64,000 bases of DNA from Oscillospiraceae bacterium (GCA_902766785.1 CACXEO010000090.1:41255-105254), one strand, 5' to 3'; counted from the stretch's first letter, positions 16,085 to 25,299 are shown. Notes: a model not told the origin generated them from the letters alone. Translations and numbers: made by a program.

Positions 16085-17074
16085 TTGCCTTCTGACCGCA
16101 ACCGTTACGCAAAAGCAATTGATGAATTATCTGCCCGGAGAGAATCCGCCTATCAGGAGCTCGAACGTCATACGGCAGAAATAGAAGAAAAGGTACCGGA
16201 AATCGCCGCGCTTCAACGGGAACTTTCCGGTACCAACGTCAAATTGGCAAAAATTATTCTGGAACATCCAAAGGACAGTAAAAAAGCAATTGACGAACTG
16301 CGTGTTTGCAACCTGGAAGCGCAGGAGATGATTAAAAATCTTTTGACGGCGCATGGTTATCCAGCCGATTACCTGACTATTCGATTCACCTGCCCGAAAT
16401 GCGAAGACACTGGTTTTGTAGCAGGGGTCCGCTGCGAGTGCCTGCAAGATATTTTAAAAAGATTGGCCATAGAAGAATTAAACAGTATTTCCCCTTTACA
16501 GCTTTGCGACTTCTCAAGTTTTGATCTCTCTTACTTTTCAAATCAAAAAGATTCCAATCTTGGTGTTGTTCCGCGGGAGACAATGAGTAAAATAGCTGCC
16601 TACTGCGAAAAATATGCGCAGACTTTTTCAAAATCCTCCGCCAGTATTCTTATGCTGGGGCCTACCGGCCTGGGAAAAACCCATCTTTCTCTTGCAATAG
16701 CCAAACAGGTCATTTTAAAGGGATACCAGGTTCTTTATTGTACGGCGCAGGATATCCTCCGTTCCATTGAACGCGAACACTTTTCCCGGGAAACCACTGA
16801 GGATGAGACATTGAAAACTATTTTGGAGGCCGATTTGCTGATACTTGACGATTTGGGAGCTGAATATCAAACTTCTTTTAACACTGCAACCGTTTATAAT
16901 ATTATAAATACACGGCTGAATTTCGGCCGTCCCACGATCATCAGCAGCAACCTGACAAGCCAGGAGCTGGAGGGGCGCTACACGGAACGAGTTGTTTCAC
17001 GCCTTCTAACACAATATACCTATCTCCGCTTTGTTGGCGAAGATATCAGGCAGCTTAAAAGAAAAATAAGATAA
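16085..17074 (+). CDS. DnaI/DnaC-like helicase loader ATPase
   Basis: A 329-residue AAA+ protein. The N-terminal ~100 residues are coiled and end in a zinc motif CPKCEDTG ... CEC (about residues 100-120). Walker A GPTGLGKTH is near 193 and Walker B LLILDDLGAE near 255, followed by an ISSNLT sensor. This is the domain layout of helicase loaders that deliver DnaB to the origin. The start is either TTG 16085 (GAGGTGA six nt upstream) or GTG 16076. Its position directly after dnaD supports a primosome role. Confidence 0.85.
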   Translation: MPSDRNRYAKAIDELSARRESAYQELERHTAEIEEKVPEIAALQRELSGTNVKLAKIILEHPKDSKKAIDELRVCNLEAQEMIKNLLTAHGYPADYLTIRFTCPKCEDTGFVAGVRCECLQDILKRLAIEELNSISPLQLCDFSSFDLSYFSNQKDSNLGVVPRETMSKIAAYCEKYAQTFSKSSASILMLGPTGLGKTHLSLAIAKQVILKGYQVLYCTAQDILRSIEREHFSRETTEDETLKTILEADLLILDDLGAEYQTSFNTATVYNIINTRLNFGRPTIISSNLTSQELEGRYTERVVSRLLTQYTYLRFVGEDIRQLKRKIR

Positions 17075-17114
17075 ACGCTCCGGCGCTTAAGCAAAAGGAG
17101 TTGCGTATTCTGCC

Positions 17115-17771
17115 ATGAAAAAGCTTTATCAAATTCCACAAAAGTCTGTTATTGCAATTGTCGCAGCTATCCTATGCCTTATAGCAGCTGTTTTTGAGCT
17201 TATCATCACGCTTGACTACATCGTTCAGTTCGGCTTTGATCAGCTGATTATCACAGACCTTCTTTATGTTGCTGCTGCGGTTTTATCCGGGCTATTTATT
17301 CTTCTTTTTGGGCGCAGGCTCAAAATCATGCTGATGATTCCTTATGCTTTGCTTGCTGGTCTGTTGTTGACCGGGTACTTTGAATCTATACAGTACGCTT
17401 TCAACACTGTATTCCAGTATAATTCAGAGTTTATAGGAGTTGGCCAGTCGCCAACCTTTTTGGCCGATTCATTATTTAACCTTTTTAGTAACAGTTTTAG
17501 CATTACAGCCTTAATAATAAGCTTTATTCTCATTCTAGTTGTACTTTTAGGAAAACTCACACCAATGGCGACCGCTATTGCAACAGCGATTACCGGTTTT
17601 TTGGTTGTCACAGATTCTGTGAGCTCATTTATTTACATTACCAGCAATTTCAGCTTCTACTTTCCTTGGCATCTTTTTTTCCGTCTTTTCCTGTTTGCAG
17701 GGATCTCGCTCTATTTCTTTTCGTACCGGAAAATGGAACCCAGTCCAGGTACAGCCGTTTTTCAGGAATAA
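17115..17771 (+). CDS. Multi-pass membrane protein, unknown function
   Basis: A 218-residue protein with about six predicted helices: residues 13-35, 42-66, 72-88, 130-150, 152-172 and 185-202. I see no catalytic motif or recognised family. An AAAAGGAG site lies ahead of the ATG, 40 nt after the dnaI-like gene, so it may be the last gene of that transcript. A bidirectional terminator follows. Confidence 0.75.
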   Translation: MKKLYQIPQKSVIAIVAAILCLIAAVFELIITLDYIVQFGFDQLIITDLLYVAAAVLSGLFILLFGRRLKIMLMIPYALLAGLLLTGYFESIQYAFNTVFQYNSEFIGVGQSPTFLADSLFNLFSNSFSITALIISFILILVVLLGKLTPMATAIATAITGFLVVTDSVSSFIYITSNFSFYFPWHLFFRLFLFAGISLYFFSYRKMEPSPGTAVFQE

Positions 17772-17780
17772 CTCAAATAA

Positions 17781-17818
17781 TCAAAAAGGCCGATGCAATA
17801 TTGCATCGGCCTTTTTGA
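17781..17818. terminator. Bidirectional terminator
   Basis: A perfect 38-nt palindrome. The arm TCAAAAAGGCCGATGCAAT is followed directly by its reverse complement, with A/T tracts on both sides serving the membrane-protein gene and obg. Confidence 0.92.
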
Positions 17819-17822
17819 TGTA

Positions 17823-19097
17823 CTAGAATACAAAGTCAAACTGAAATCCGTAAATATCCACGGTATCCCCTTCTTCAACACCCATTTCCTCAAGCTTGTC
17901 AATAATCCCACTGCCGCGCAGGACACGCTGAAAATAATGAAGGGACTCGTAGTCGTCCATATCTATGGTTGACATAATAGGCAAAAGCCACTCGGCTTCG
18001 ATTTCATAAACGCCGTCGTCATCCCTGCGGATTTCAAAATTACGGCTGTTTTTCTCCATGATGTATTCCATCGGAATCGGCTCCGGCTCATACTGTTTGA
18101 CAGGAGGAAGTGTGGAAAGCTTTTCCGCCACAGCATGCATCAAGGTTTCAGTTCCTGCGGTTGTTGCCGCAGAAATTTCGTAGAAAGAATACCCTTTCTC
18201 CGTCACAAAATTGCGGAAATCGTCAATCTGTTCCGGCGTTGCCATATCGCATTTATTTGCGGCAACAATCTGTGGAAGCTCCGCCAATTCCCCACTGAAA
18301 TTTGAAAGCTCACGGTTAATAATTTCAAAATCCTCTTTTGGGTCGCGTCCTTCAATACCGGATATATCCACAACATGGATAATCAACCGGCAACGTTCCA
18401 CATGGCGAAGAAATTCATGACCAAGGCCAACACCGTCACTTGCTCCCTCGATCAGCCCCGGAATATCTGCCATGACAAAAGAGGTTTCATCGTCCAGCTT
18501 TACCACACCAAGAACCGGCGTCAAAGTTGTAAAATGGTAATTGGCTATTTCCGGTTTCGCCGCGCTGACAACGGAAATCAAGGTGGATTTTCCTACGTTT
18601 GGGAAGCCCACCAGCCCAACGTCCGCAAGAAGCTTCAGTTCCAGAGAAAGCTCAAAGGATTCTCCCGGAAAACCCGGCTTTGCAAAACGAGGGATCTGGC
18701 GGGTGGAAGACTTAAAGCTTGCGTTGCCGCGTCCCCCTTTTCCCCCCTTTGCAAGGACTACCGGCTCGTCCCCCGAAAGGTCGGCCATGATCCTCCCGGT
18801 TTCCGCATCGCGCACCACAGTGCCGCGCGGAACCTTGACAATTAAATCCGGAGCACTTTTTCCCGTGCAGAGTTTGGAACGCCCAGGTTCACCGTTTGGA
18901 GCCACATATTTGCGTTTATAGCGGAAATCCACCAGATTGGAGAGATTGTCGTCCGCTACAAATAAAACATTGCCGCCCTTGCCGCCGTCCCCGCCGTCCG
19001 GACCGCCGGCATTAACATACTTTTCCCGATGAAAGGAAACGGCACCGTTACCGCCGTTGCCCGCTTTTATTATAATCCTTGCTTTATCTACAAACAT
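17823..19097 (-). CDS. obg: GTPase Obg (CgtA)
   Basis: A 424-residue ribosome-assembly GTPase. The Gly-rich Obg fold occupies residues 1-158 (GGDGGKGG, GGKGGRGNASFKSS). The G domain has GFPNVGKST near 165, DIPG and NKCD. The C-terminal OCT domain (about 350-424) marks the Gram-positive long form. It sits last in rplU-prp-rpmA-obg, behind an internal hairpin (19122-19152) that may reduce its expression relative to the ribosomal proteins. Confidence 0.97.
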   Translation of the reverse strand: MFVDKARIIIKAGNGGNGAVSFHREKYVNAGGPDGGDGGKGGNVLFVADDNLSNLVDFRYKRKYVAPNGEPGRSKLCTGKSAPDLIVKVPRGTVVRDAETGRIMADLSGDEPVVLAKGGKGGRGNASFKSSTRQIPRFAKPGFPGESFELSLELKLLADVGLVGFPNVGKSTLISVVSAAKPEIANYHFTTLTPVLGVVKLDDETSFVMADIPGLIEGASDGVGLGHEFLRHVERCRLIIHVVDISGIEGRDPKEDFEIINRELSNFSGELAELPQIVAANKCDMATPEQIDDFRNFVTEKGYSFYEISAATTAGTETLMHAVAEKLSTLPPVKQYEPEPIPMEYIMEKNSRNFEIRRDDDGVYEIEAEWLLPIMSTIDMDDYESLHYFQRVLRGSGIIDKLEEMGVEEGDTVDIYGFQFDFVF

Positions 19098-19121
19098 CTT
19101 TTTTCCCTTTCAAGAAGAAAA

Positions 19122-19152
19122 ACAACTCCCGCCTCATGGAGACGAGAGTTGT
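19122..19152 (-). terminator. Hairpin between rpmA and obg
   Basis: The minus strand forms ACAACTC...GAGTTGT with inner CG and CTC/GAG pairs, followed by TTTT. It probably acts as a leaky terminator. Confidence 0.6.
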
Positions 19153-19169
19153 GGTTAAAACCTTAGCAA

Positions 19170-19448
19170 TTACGCATTGTAAACGCTGACTTTTTTACGG
19201 TCTTTACCAACGCGCTCAAATTTTACCTTGCCGTCTACCAAAGCGAACAGGGTATCGTCAGAACCGCGCCCAACATTCTCACCAGCATGAATGTGGGTTC
19301 CGCGCTGACGGACAAGAATATTACCAGCCAGTACGAACTGGCCGTCCCCACGTTTTACACCAAGACGTTTCGACTCGGAATCACGTCCGTTTTTGGTAGA
19401 TCCAACACCCTTTTTATGAGCAAAAAACTGAAGATCCAATTTAATCAT
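19170..19448 (-). CDS. rpmA: 50S ribosomal protein L27
   Basis: A 92-residue L27. The N-terminus [20 protein letters not shown] carries the Firmicute extension that ends LQFF and is cut before AHKK by Prp, encoded just upstream. Normal L27 sequence follows ([20 protein letters not shown]). The gap to prp is 5 nt. Confidence 0.98.
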   Translation of the reverse strand: MIKLDLQFFAHKKGVGSTKNGRDSESKRLGVKRGDGQFVLAGNILVRQRGTHIHAGENVGRGSDDTLFALVDGKVKFERVGKDRKKVSVYNA

Positions 19449-19453
19449 AGTAT

Positions 19454-19774
19454 TTACACCTCCGCATACGTTAATGCAACATATTCTTTATACTCCTGCG
19501 CCATAATCCCCATCTGCAACTCAAACGCTTCCAACAGCAAAAAAGCAGACTTATCATGGCACATTTCGGGAAGAAGCAGCGAAACCAGGTTTTCCTGAAC
19601 CTTTACTTCAGCCGCTATGCCCGCGCATTCCGTAATACCGTTTGCAATAAGCTGAACGGCGGTTGTTACGCCCGCGCAGACAACATCGGAACCGCTTTCC
19701 GCATAACCGGCATGGCCGGACACACGAAACCCGATAACACGGTCCCCATGCGACAACAAAACAACCTCAATCAT
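19454..19774 (-). CDS. prp: Ribosomal processing cysteine protease Prp
   Basis: A 106-residue protease that removes the L27 N-terminal extension. The catalytic pair is visible as His21 in [11 protein letters not shown] and Cys33 in DVVCAGVT, matching the staphylococcal His22/Cys34 arrangement. It is located between rplU and rpmA, as is usual in Firmicutes, and 5 nt upstream of its substrate gene. Confidence 0.95.
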   Translation of the reverse strand: MIEVVLLSHGDRVIGFRVSGHAGYAESGSDVVCAGVTTAVQLIANGITECAGIAAEVKVQENLVSLLLPEMCHDKSAFLLLEAFELQMGIMAQEYKEYVALTYAEV

Positions 19775-19779
19775 AACGG

Positions 19780-20094
19780 TTAAGCATTGATTGCTTCAAT
19801 GCGAACCTGAGAGTAGGGCTGTCTGTGTCCCATTTTCCGTTTGGAATCCTTTTTCGGTTTGTAGGTGAAAACGGTGATTTTTTTGGACTTTCCGTTTTTC
19901 AGCACCTTTGCGGTAACCGTTGCACCTTTTACAAGGGGCGCGCCGACAACAAAGCTGTTGTCATCTTTAGTCAGGGCGACAACTTTGTCAAAAGTTACGG
20001 TAGAATCTGCTTCAGCACCGAGTTTTTCAACGAAAATAATGTCTCCAACACTGACACGGTACTGCTTTCCACCAGTCTCAATAACTGCGTACAT
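19780..20094 (-). CDS. rplU: 50S ribosomal protein L21
   Basis: A 104-residue L21 starting [14 protein letters not shown] and ending [10 protein letters not shown]. An upstream extension in frame is leader RNA, not protein. The ribosome site AGGTG is part of a leader segment that can be base-paired (20099-20136). First gene of rplU-prp-rpmA-obg, 5 nt from prp. Confidence 0.98.
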   Translation of the reverse strand: MYAVIETGGKQYRVSVGDIIFVEKLGAEADSTVTFDKVVALTKDDNSFVVGAPLVKGATVTAKVLKNGKSKKITVFTYKPKKDSKRKMGHRQPYSQVRIEAINA

Positions 20095-20098
20095 AAGG

Positions 20099-20161
20099 GC
20101 ACCTGCCTTAATCCAATACTCGCTATTCGCAGGTGCGGACCAGCTCCGGCTTATTACCTGC
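20099..20161 (-). promoter_or_regulatory. rplU leader RNA with alternative pairings (L21-leader-like)
   Basis: On the minus strand, GCACCTGC (20129-20136) is perfectly complementary to GCAGGTGC (20099-20106), which holds the rplU ribosome site. The same segment can instead pair with an upstream GCAGGT (20156-20161), freeing the site. A CCGGAGCTGG self-complementary stretch lies between. Ribosomal-protein leaders before rplU are known in Firmicutes; I did not match this one to a covariance model. Confidence 0.5.
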
Positions 20162-20178
20162 AATATGCGGCGAGATTT

Positions 20179-20207
20179 ATTTTACCATATAAAACGGCAG
20201 GTGTCAA
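20179..20207 (-). promoter_or_regulatory. Promoter of rplU-prp-rpmA-obg
   Basis: A perfect TTGACA (20202-20207), a 17-nt spacer, and TAAAAT (20179-20184). Confidence 0.9.
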
Positions 20208-20245
20208 TATTTTAAGCGGTATTTTCACTGTTTTTCGAAAAATTC

Positions 20246-20797
20246 CTATTTCACTTCGACAATGGAAACATTTTCGCTCGGCACTTCGCTTTCAGTGACG
20301 ACAATATCCATAATTTGGGCTGCCTGGGCCTGCTCCAGTCCCTCAGTTTTTACAACAACCTTGGCCGACTGATCGGACAGATAAACAACGCAGTCCTGGA
20401 AGCCTTTTGATTTAATCAGGCTTTCCATCTTGCTTTCGCTTTCAATCATTTTTGCGGTGGTCAGCGCTTTATCGGTCGCTTCTTTTACCTGTTCGCTGCT
20501 TGCAGAAGTATCACCGAACATTTTGGCAAGCGTTGCAACGGCCTCATCACGTGAGGTCTGCTTTTCAAGCCTTGCTTTTGCAAAGAAATCATCGCTGTTG
20601 TCCGCCGAGCCGCTCACCAGTTCTGCGTCGCCGTAGTTTTTGTCAGAATCTGAAGAAGCATTTGAGGACTGTGCACCTGTGACAATGCTGTTTTCGTCAT
20701 TTGCAAAGGTCCAATTGATATAAACCGCCACGCCTAAAATCAAAATTAAAGACGCCAGTACAATCTGCTTTTTTCCCACGATCATATTCAGTTTCAT
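20246..20797 (-). CDS. spoIIIAH: Stage III sporulation protein AH
   Basis: A 183-residue protein that, with SpoIIQ or a clostridial equivalent, builds the channel between mother cell and forespore. One N-terminal membrane helix (residues 10-30) precedes an extracytoplasmic part. That part has a charged linker and a C-terminal YscJ/FliF-like ring domain with DCVVYLSDQSAKVVVKTEGL. Last gene of the spoIIIA operon. Confidence 0.95.
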   Translation of the reverse strand: MKLNMIVGKKQIVLASLILILGVAVYINWTFANDENSIVTGAQSSNASSDSDKNYGDAELVSGSADNSDDFFAKARLEKQTSRDEAVATLAKMFGDTSASSEQVKEATDKALTTAKMIESESKMESLIKSKGFQDCVVYLSDQSAKVVVKTEGLEQAQAAQIMDIVVTESEVPSENVSIVEVK

Positions 20798-20818
20798 TGC
20801 TTTATTCCTCCAGACAGA

Positions 20819-21394
20819 TTAATTTGATTTTACAACGCAGACGCGGTCATAACCAATACCAAGCGCCGTTGTAACCAGGTCATATATACTTTTAGCAACC
20901 GAAGCGCTCCCTCCCCCCTCACAGACAACGACTACCCCTTGTACCCGGGGTTCCAGCTGTTTTCGAACAAGGGCGGTTTTCCGCCCGTTTGCGTCCTCCA
21001 CAATGATAAAGGATTCTTTGCTGTCCTCGCTCTGCTGGATTTTCATGCCGCTCCCCTGCGTATTATCTTCATTCAGGGTGGACGATACGTTTTGTTCCTT
21101 TTCATACACATACTCGATTCCGCTTTCCAAGGTGACCATCACCTGGCTTTTTCCCACCCCTTCCACCGAAGAAACAATTTCCCTGACCCGTTCCTCCAGC
21201 CTTGCCTTGTAAACCTCGGTCGCGACCGCCGCATCGCTGGAGGCAGACGGCGTTTCTTTCCCGCCGGAGGACCAGAACTGGGAAAGACCAATCAATACAA
21301 TTCCCACAAGGCCGAGAATGAGGATTACCCGGACTCGCTTGTCATTTTTGCCAAAAAAATTTTTAAACCCTTCCGTCAGGGGAGTTCTCGGCAT
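20819..21394 (-). CDS. spoIIIAG: Stage III sporulation protein AG
   Basis: A 191-residue ring-forming protein of the feeding-tube channel. One membrane helix (about residues 22-41) precedes a domain with EGVGKSQVMVTLESGIEYVY, a linker, and VQGVVVVCEGG ... SIYDLVTTALGI, the RBM fold. The gene order and 21-nt gap to spoIIIAH are normal. Confidence 0.95.
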   Translation of the reverse strand: MPRTPLTEGFKNFFGKNDKRVRVILILGLVGIVLIGLSQFWSSGGKETPSASSDAAVATEVYKARLEERVREIVSSVEGVGKSQVMVTLESGIEYVYEKEQNVSSTLNEDNTQGSGMKIQQSEDSKESFIIVEDANGRKTALVRKQLEPRVQGVVVVCEGGGSASVAKSIYDLVTTALGIGYDRVCVVKSN

Positions 21395-21421
21395 AATAAC
21401 GCCTCCTTTTCACAACGCGCC

Positions 21422-21907
21422 TTAATCAGAAACGCGAAATTCTATTCTTGTTTCGTTTCCTTCAGTCAATGTACTTGCTAGCATTTCTGCCGCACCATAG
21501 TCACTTTGCTTAACGAAAACGATCACTCTGTTAATGATTATGCTGTTGTCCTCCCCAATAGTCGTCTCGACCTCTATTTCTCCCGGCTCAATTTCATTTT
21601 TTCTGAGTGTCGACCGCATTGTCTGGGATACGGACTGCTCAGTTAGCTTAGAAAGTTTCTGGTTGACTGTACCTTGCAGCGTATTCTCCCCCATCTGGCT
21701 GTCATCCGTTTGAAAAGCGGTCAGGCTATCCTGCAGCGATGAAAAATCGAAATGAGTGAATGGGATGATCAAGCAGCTGATAAAAAAGACACTCAGTACA
21801 AAACGGGCCGTCTTTTCAAGGCTGGACTTTGGCATCAGGCCCTGAAAAATTGCGGCGGCAACCGCGGTGACACAAATAGATATTCCAATTTCCTTAATCA
21901 TATTCAT
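21422..21907 (-). CDS. spoIIIAF: Stage III sporulation protein AF
   Basis: A 161-residue protein with two N-terminal helices (about residues 6-22 and 35-52, with MPKSSLEKTARFVLSVFF) and a C-terminal soluble domain ending in the small RBM-like fold. It starts 4 nt after spoIIIAE. Confidence 0.92.
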   Translation of the reverse strand: MNMIKEIGISICVTAVAAAIFQGLMPKSSLEKTARFVLSVFFISCLIIPFTHFDFSSLQDSLTAFQTDDSQMGENTLQGTVNQKLSKLTEQSVSQTMRSTLRKNEIEPGEIEVETTIGEDNSIIINRVIVFVKQSDYGAAEMLASTLTEGNETRIEFRVSD

Positions 21908-21911
21908 ACGT

Positions 21912-23060
21912 TTATATCCCCATAGAAAGCAGCATGATAATCGTTGTGGAGAGGATGATCATCACGGCGAAGCAAAGAATCAGCCCCAACAGAAGCGATA
22001 GCATTGACGAAACCGATTTCAGCAGCCGGGCCAACCGGTCTACCCCTAAAATATTTCCCACCATCTGGCTCAGATTGACCACGAGCATCATCACAAGGAT
22101 TTCAATGATAATCGGGAGAAAGGTGCAGACCGCGACGATGATCCCAAAAGAACCAGTCGCCTGTTTGACAAACCCAAGGCAGCCCTGTACGGAACTGAAA
22201 ACATCACTCAAAGCATTTCCAAAAACCGGGATTAAACTGCCAATAAAAAATTTGGTCGTCTTGGTTGCAACCGTATCCGCCGATCCCGAAACCAGAGACT
22301 GAACCGACAGCAGGGCGACAAAAATTGTTAATAATAGTCCGATAACCCAGATAACGGCTTTTTTTATCGTTTCGGCAACACTGTCAAGTTTAAAAGTGGG
22401 GTTTAAAGCGCCTACAATACAAATGGCAAGGTAAACGCAAAGCAGCGGCGTTAAAATTGTGGCGGCAATTTGGGAAATTACCTGCACGGTCCCAAAAAGA
22501 AATGTGCTGTAGGCCATTGAGGAAATCGGCTTGCCGGCCGCCGCCACAACGCTGGTGAAAACAGGGATAAAACTCAGGATAAACTGGCTGCAGTCGGTAA
22601 TAGCTGTCACTGCCCGGTTGACGCATTCAATTACGGGCGAGGATAAAACAACCATCAGCGCCGAAATCCCAATGATATTCTGCACTGTCAGCATCCCCGA
22701 TTCAGGAGGATGGATTGCATTTAACAAGGCGATCAGTAAAAATATCCCTATCAAGATGGTAAAGAGCCGGAACGGGGCAGTGAAGTAATCCGCGCTGAAG
22801 TCGAAAGCGCTGGTCAGGATGTCCATAAAATTAAAGCTTGAAATCGCTTCCGTATCAAAGCCATCCATCCCGTTTTTCCCGAGCAGGTCTTCAGCCGCTT
22901 TGGGTATATCCTCATCTAAATCTCCGGCAATACCCGTTTCAAGTTCACCTATCAACTCTTCCTGAGTCTGCTGAACCGTATCCCCTTCCTCGGCAAAAAC
23001 CGGGATGGTCAAAACCAAAACGAACAGGACGGAGATGAAAACACATCTGATAAATTTCAT
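21912..23060 (-). CDS. spoIIIAE: Stage III sporulation protein AE
   Basis: A 382-residue polytopic protein. A cleavable-looking signal (residues 1-23, ending VFAEEG) is followed by an acidic spacer and about seven helices. The conserved motif SGSADTVATKTTKFFIGSLIPVFGNALSD lies near 255-285. It is the large membrane component of the SpoIIIA export-like channel. Confidence 0.95.
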   Translation of the reverse strand: MKFIRCVFISVLFVLVLTIPVFAEEGDTVQQTQEELIGELETGIAGDLDEDIPKAAEDLLGKNGMDGFDTEAISSFNFMDILTSAFDFSADYFTAPFRLFTILIGIFLLIALLNAIHPPESGMLTVQNIIGISALMVVLSSPVIECVNRAVTAITDCSQFILSFIPVFTSVVAAAGKPISSMAYSTFLFGTVQVISQIAATILTPLLCVYLAICIVGALNPTFKLDSVAETIKKAVIWVIGLLLTIFVALLSVQSLVSGSADTVATKTTKFFIGSLIPVFGNALSDVFSSVQGCLGFVKQATGSFGIIVAVCTFLPIIIEILVMMLVVNLSQMVGNILGVDRLARLLKSVSSMLSLLLGLILCFAVMIILSTTIIMLLSMGI

Positions 23061-23071
23061 AAGTCCTCCAA

Positions 23072-23464
23072 TCAGCCTATCAAGCCGATGGCAATTTGCA
23101 GCAAAGCGGTGAACATGGGCAGTGCGAGGATCAAAACCGCAACCCTTCCCGCCAATTCAATTTTTCCCGCCATGGCGCGTTCCCCCGCATCCTGGCAGGT
23201 GTCCGACGCAAGCTGTGTCACATAACAAACCCCGAGGGATTTTATAATGACCGTTGTATACTCGTTTCCGCCTTCGATCTTTTCCAAAATTGAACGAATC
23301 GTATCAAAAAGTGGGGTCATTTGGGCAACTACGGTGAGAAAAATCACCACACCGCAGATGATTGAGGCGGAGAGAGCATATTCCGGACGGTATTGTTTCA
23401 GCAAAAGGCAGACCAGTGCGGATATAATCCCAAGGCCGATAATGGCAAAAATACTGATCTCCAT
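23072..23464 (-). CDS. spoIIIAD: Stage III sporulation protein AD
   Basis: A 130-residue protein with four helices. Conserved sequence YTTVIIKSLGVCYVTQLASDTCQDAGE is at about residues 69-95. It lies 3 nt after spoIIIAC, so the two are cotranscribed and probably coupled. Confidence 0.95.
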   Translation of the reverse strand: MEISIFAIIGLGIISALVCLLLKQYRPEYALSASIICGVVIFLTVVAQMTPLFDTIRSILEKIEGGNEYTTVIIKSLGVCYVTQLASDTCQDAGERAMAGKIELAGRVAVLILALPMFTALLQIAIGLIG

Positions 23465-23467
23465 GGC

Positions 23468-23665
23468 TTACCACAGCCCGAAAACATTTTTTACGGTTTC
23501 AAACAGGTTGCTGATCTCGTTGACAATCATCAGAAGAACAACAATCAGCCCGGCAAGTGTGGTCATCATCCCCTGTTCTTCCCTCCCGGAGCGGATCAGC
23601 AGCTGGTTTAAAACCGCAACGATAATTCCAATAGCGGCGATCTTAAAAATTAAATCGACATTCAT
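23468..23665 (-). CDS. spoIIIAC: Stage III sporulation protein AC
   Basis: A 65-residue protein with two helices (MNVDLIFKIAAIGIIVAVLN and GMMTTLAGLIVVLLMIV). This start fits the family length, and GGAGGAAAGC lies just upstream; an upstream in-frame codon would add 7 residues. Confidence 0.95.
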   Translation of the reverse strand: MNVDLIFKIAAIGIIVAVLNQLLIRSGREEQGMMTTLAGLIVVLLMIVNEISNLFETVKNVFGLW

Positions 23666-23688
23666 TTGCTTTCCTCCGTTTTTCACGT

Positions 23689-24201
23689 TTAAAATAGGAT
23701 AATGACCATACCTGCGCCTGCAAGAGCGCCAAGCGAGCGGTAAAGCCTCCCCTTTTTTTCCTTTGCTTCCTGCGCTTCTGCCCGTTGTCGCTTTAAAAGC
23801 TCCTCTACCATAGAAATGGCGCTGAGCTGACCGTCTGTATCGGATGAACCGATAATACTGGCAAGTGAAAGCAGGTGAGAGATATCGGAGTCATTCAGGC
23901 TGGTTTTCCCTTTCGACTGCCGCATTGCCGTCCTCCAGGCATTCGGAAAAGCAGTTGGACCTGCCAGCAGTTCATGGCAGGCGGTCAGATACGGCAGGGA
24001 TTTACAGGAGGGATCTTCCGCTAAAAGCTCTATCATTTCATTTGTTGGAAGATTTTGATAAGTCAGGCAGGTTTTCAGTTTGTCTAAAAAAACCAGTGTG
24101 AGCTCCAATTCCTTAACCCGTTTATTCAACCGGTCAGAAAGAAGAATCCCCGCCCCTGCCGAGGTCAGAAACAGAAGTAAAAGTCCTATGTATTTCATCA
24201 T
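23689..24201 (-). CDS. spoIIIAB: Stage III sporulation protein AB
   Basis: A 170-residue protein. The N-terminal helix starts MMKYIGLLLLF, followed by a mostly helical body (SF2-like, resembling type II secretion proteins) and a C-terminal helix. The start overlaps the end of spoIIIAA. A GGGAGA site lies about 9 nt upstream of the double ATG (24201 or 24198). Confidence 0.93.
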   Translation of the reverse strand: MMKYIGLLLLFLTSAGAGILLSDRLNKRVKELELTLVFLDKLKTCLTYQNLPTNEMIELLAEDPSCKSLPYLTACHELLAGPTAFPNAWRTAMRQSKGKTSLNDSDISHLLSLASIIGSSDTDGQLSAISMVEELLKRQRAEAQEAKEKKGRLYRSLGALAGAGMVIILF

Positions 24202-25123
24202 AACGAACAATCTCCCTGATTTGTCCCGCATTTTTAGCACTGTCGAGAAGCGCTATCCATTTAAACGCCCCGCTTTCCAGGATTTCACCCAAGTTTTTTC
24301 TCGCGAGTAATTCCTCGAAAGAGGCGGCATGTGCCGTCGCAATCATTGTCACGCCCGCGTTGACGCCGCTCAGAACACTATCAGCGTCCCCTCTGCCTCC
24401 GATTTCATCGCAGATGATCACATCAGGAGACATGCACCGGATGGCGATGTCAATCCCGATCTGTTTGGAGTATCCGTCAAAAATATCGGTGTTCCAGCCA
24501 ACATCGTTCTGGGGTTGTCCCTTATAAACCGCAGCGATCTCCCCGCGTTCATCAATCAGGGAAACCTTGCGGCATTCACCGCAAAGTTCTTCGGACAGCT
24601 GGCGGCAAAGGTCTTTTAAAACCGTAGTTTTCCCAGATGCCGGAGGACCAGCCAACAGAGTACCTCCAAAACCGTACTGCCGGTAGTGCCGGCAAAGCCT
24701 GTCCGCGGCCCCCGAAATCTGCCGCGCAATCCTTAAATTAATGCAGTCGGTTCTGCGGATCGCCGTAATCTGCCCGCCTTCCCAAGCGACGCTTCCGGCC
24801 AACCCCGCGCGGTGCCCCCCTGGAAGTGTGAGAAAACCGTTTACCAGGCTGTTCTGCACACTGTGGAGAGAGTAACCGCTCATACTCCGCACACTTTCCT
24901 CAGCAAGCCTGCGCGGTAAAAAGAAGCCTTTTACGGCAGATAATCCAGGGTGCCCGTCCGGTTCGACAAAGTAAAAATGATTTTTTCGGCAGACCAGCAC
25001 AATAGGCCGCCCCACCCGGAAACGGATTTCGTTTACTGCTTTTTTCATTTCATCCGGAACTTTTACCAGGATGCTTTTCAGTTCCGCGGGAAGCGTATCA
25101 ATTGCCTGATCAAATGGCTCCAT
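24134..25123 (-). CDS. spoIIIAA: Stage III sporulation protein AA (ATPase)
   Basis: A 329-residue secretion-type ATPase that powers the SpoIIIA complex. Walker A GPPASGKTT is at about residue 180, Walker B VIICDEIGG near 245, and a GHRAGL region in the N-terminal half. First gene of the complete spoIIIAA-AH cluster. I did not find a convincing sigma-E promoter in the upstream 130 nt, though one is expected. Confidence 0.95.
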   Translation of the reverse strand: MEPFDQAIDTLPAELKSILVKVPDEMKKAVNEIRFRVGRPIVLVCRKNHFYFVEPDGHPGLSAVKGFFLPRRLAEESVRSMSGYSLHSVQNSLVNGFLTLPGGHRAGLAGSVAWEGGQITAIRRTDCINLRIARQISGAADRLCRHYRQYGFGGTLLAGPPASGKTTVLKDLCRQLSEELCGECRKVSLIDERGEIAAVYKGQPQNDVGWNTDIFDGYSKQIGIDIAIRCMSPDVIICDEIGGRGDADSVLSGVNAGVTMIATAHAASFEELLARKNLGEILESGAFKWIALLDSAKNAGQIREIVRYDEIHRTFTSVSDLGRGGDSSF

Positions 25124-25238
25124 ACCGCATCACTTGTCCTTTCTTTTTCGGTTAGTAAAAGTTATGCGGCAGAGAGCCGAGTTAGAACACTTCTTTGACA
25201 AAACATCTAAAGTCCTTGTGAAAATTTTCCCAAGGTTA

Positions 25239-25267
25239 TTGACTTTCTTATTTTCATGTGTTTTAAT
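25239..25267 (+). promoter_or_regulatory. Promoter of the aro operon
   Basis: TTGACT (25239-25244), a 17-nt spacer, and TTTAAT (25262-25267). The start of transcription would be near 25274, about 25 nt before the leader peptide ATG. Confidence 0.75.
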
Positions 25268-25299
25268 AAAAACAGTTAAAGTCATTTTGGAGGCAACTT

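Noticed and set aside
20939..21481. 180-codon forward frame opposite spoIIIAG/AF
   Set aside because: Shadow of the well conserved spoIIIA genes; no family sequence and no ribosome site.
25124..25238. Possible sigma-E promoter for spoIIIA
   Set aside because: Only loose matches to the -10 were seen with no -35 at the right distance.
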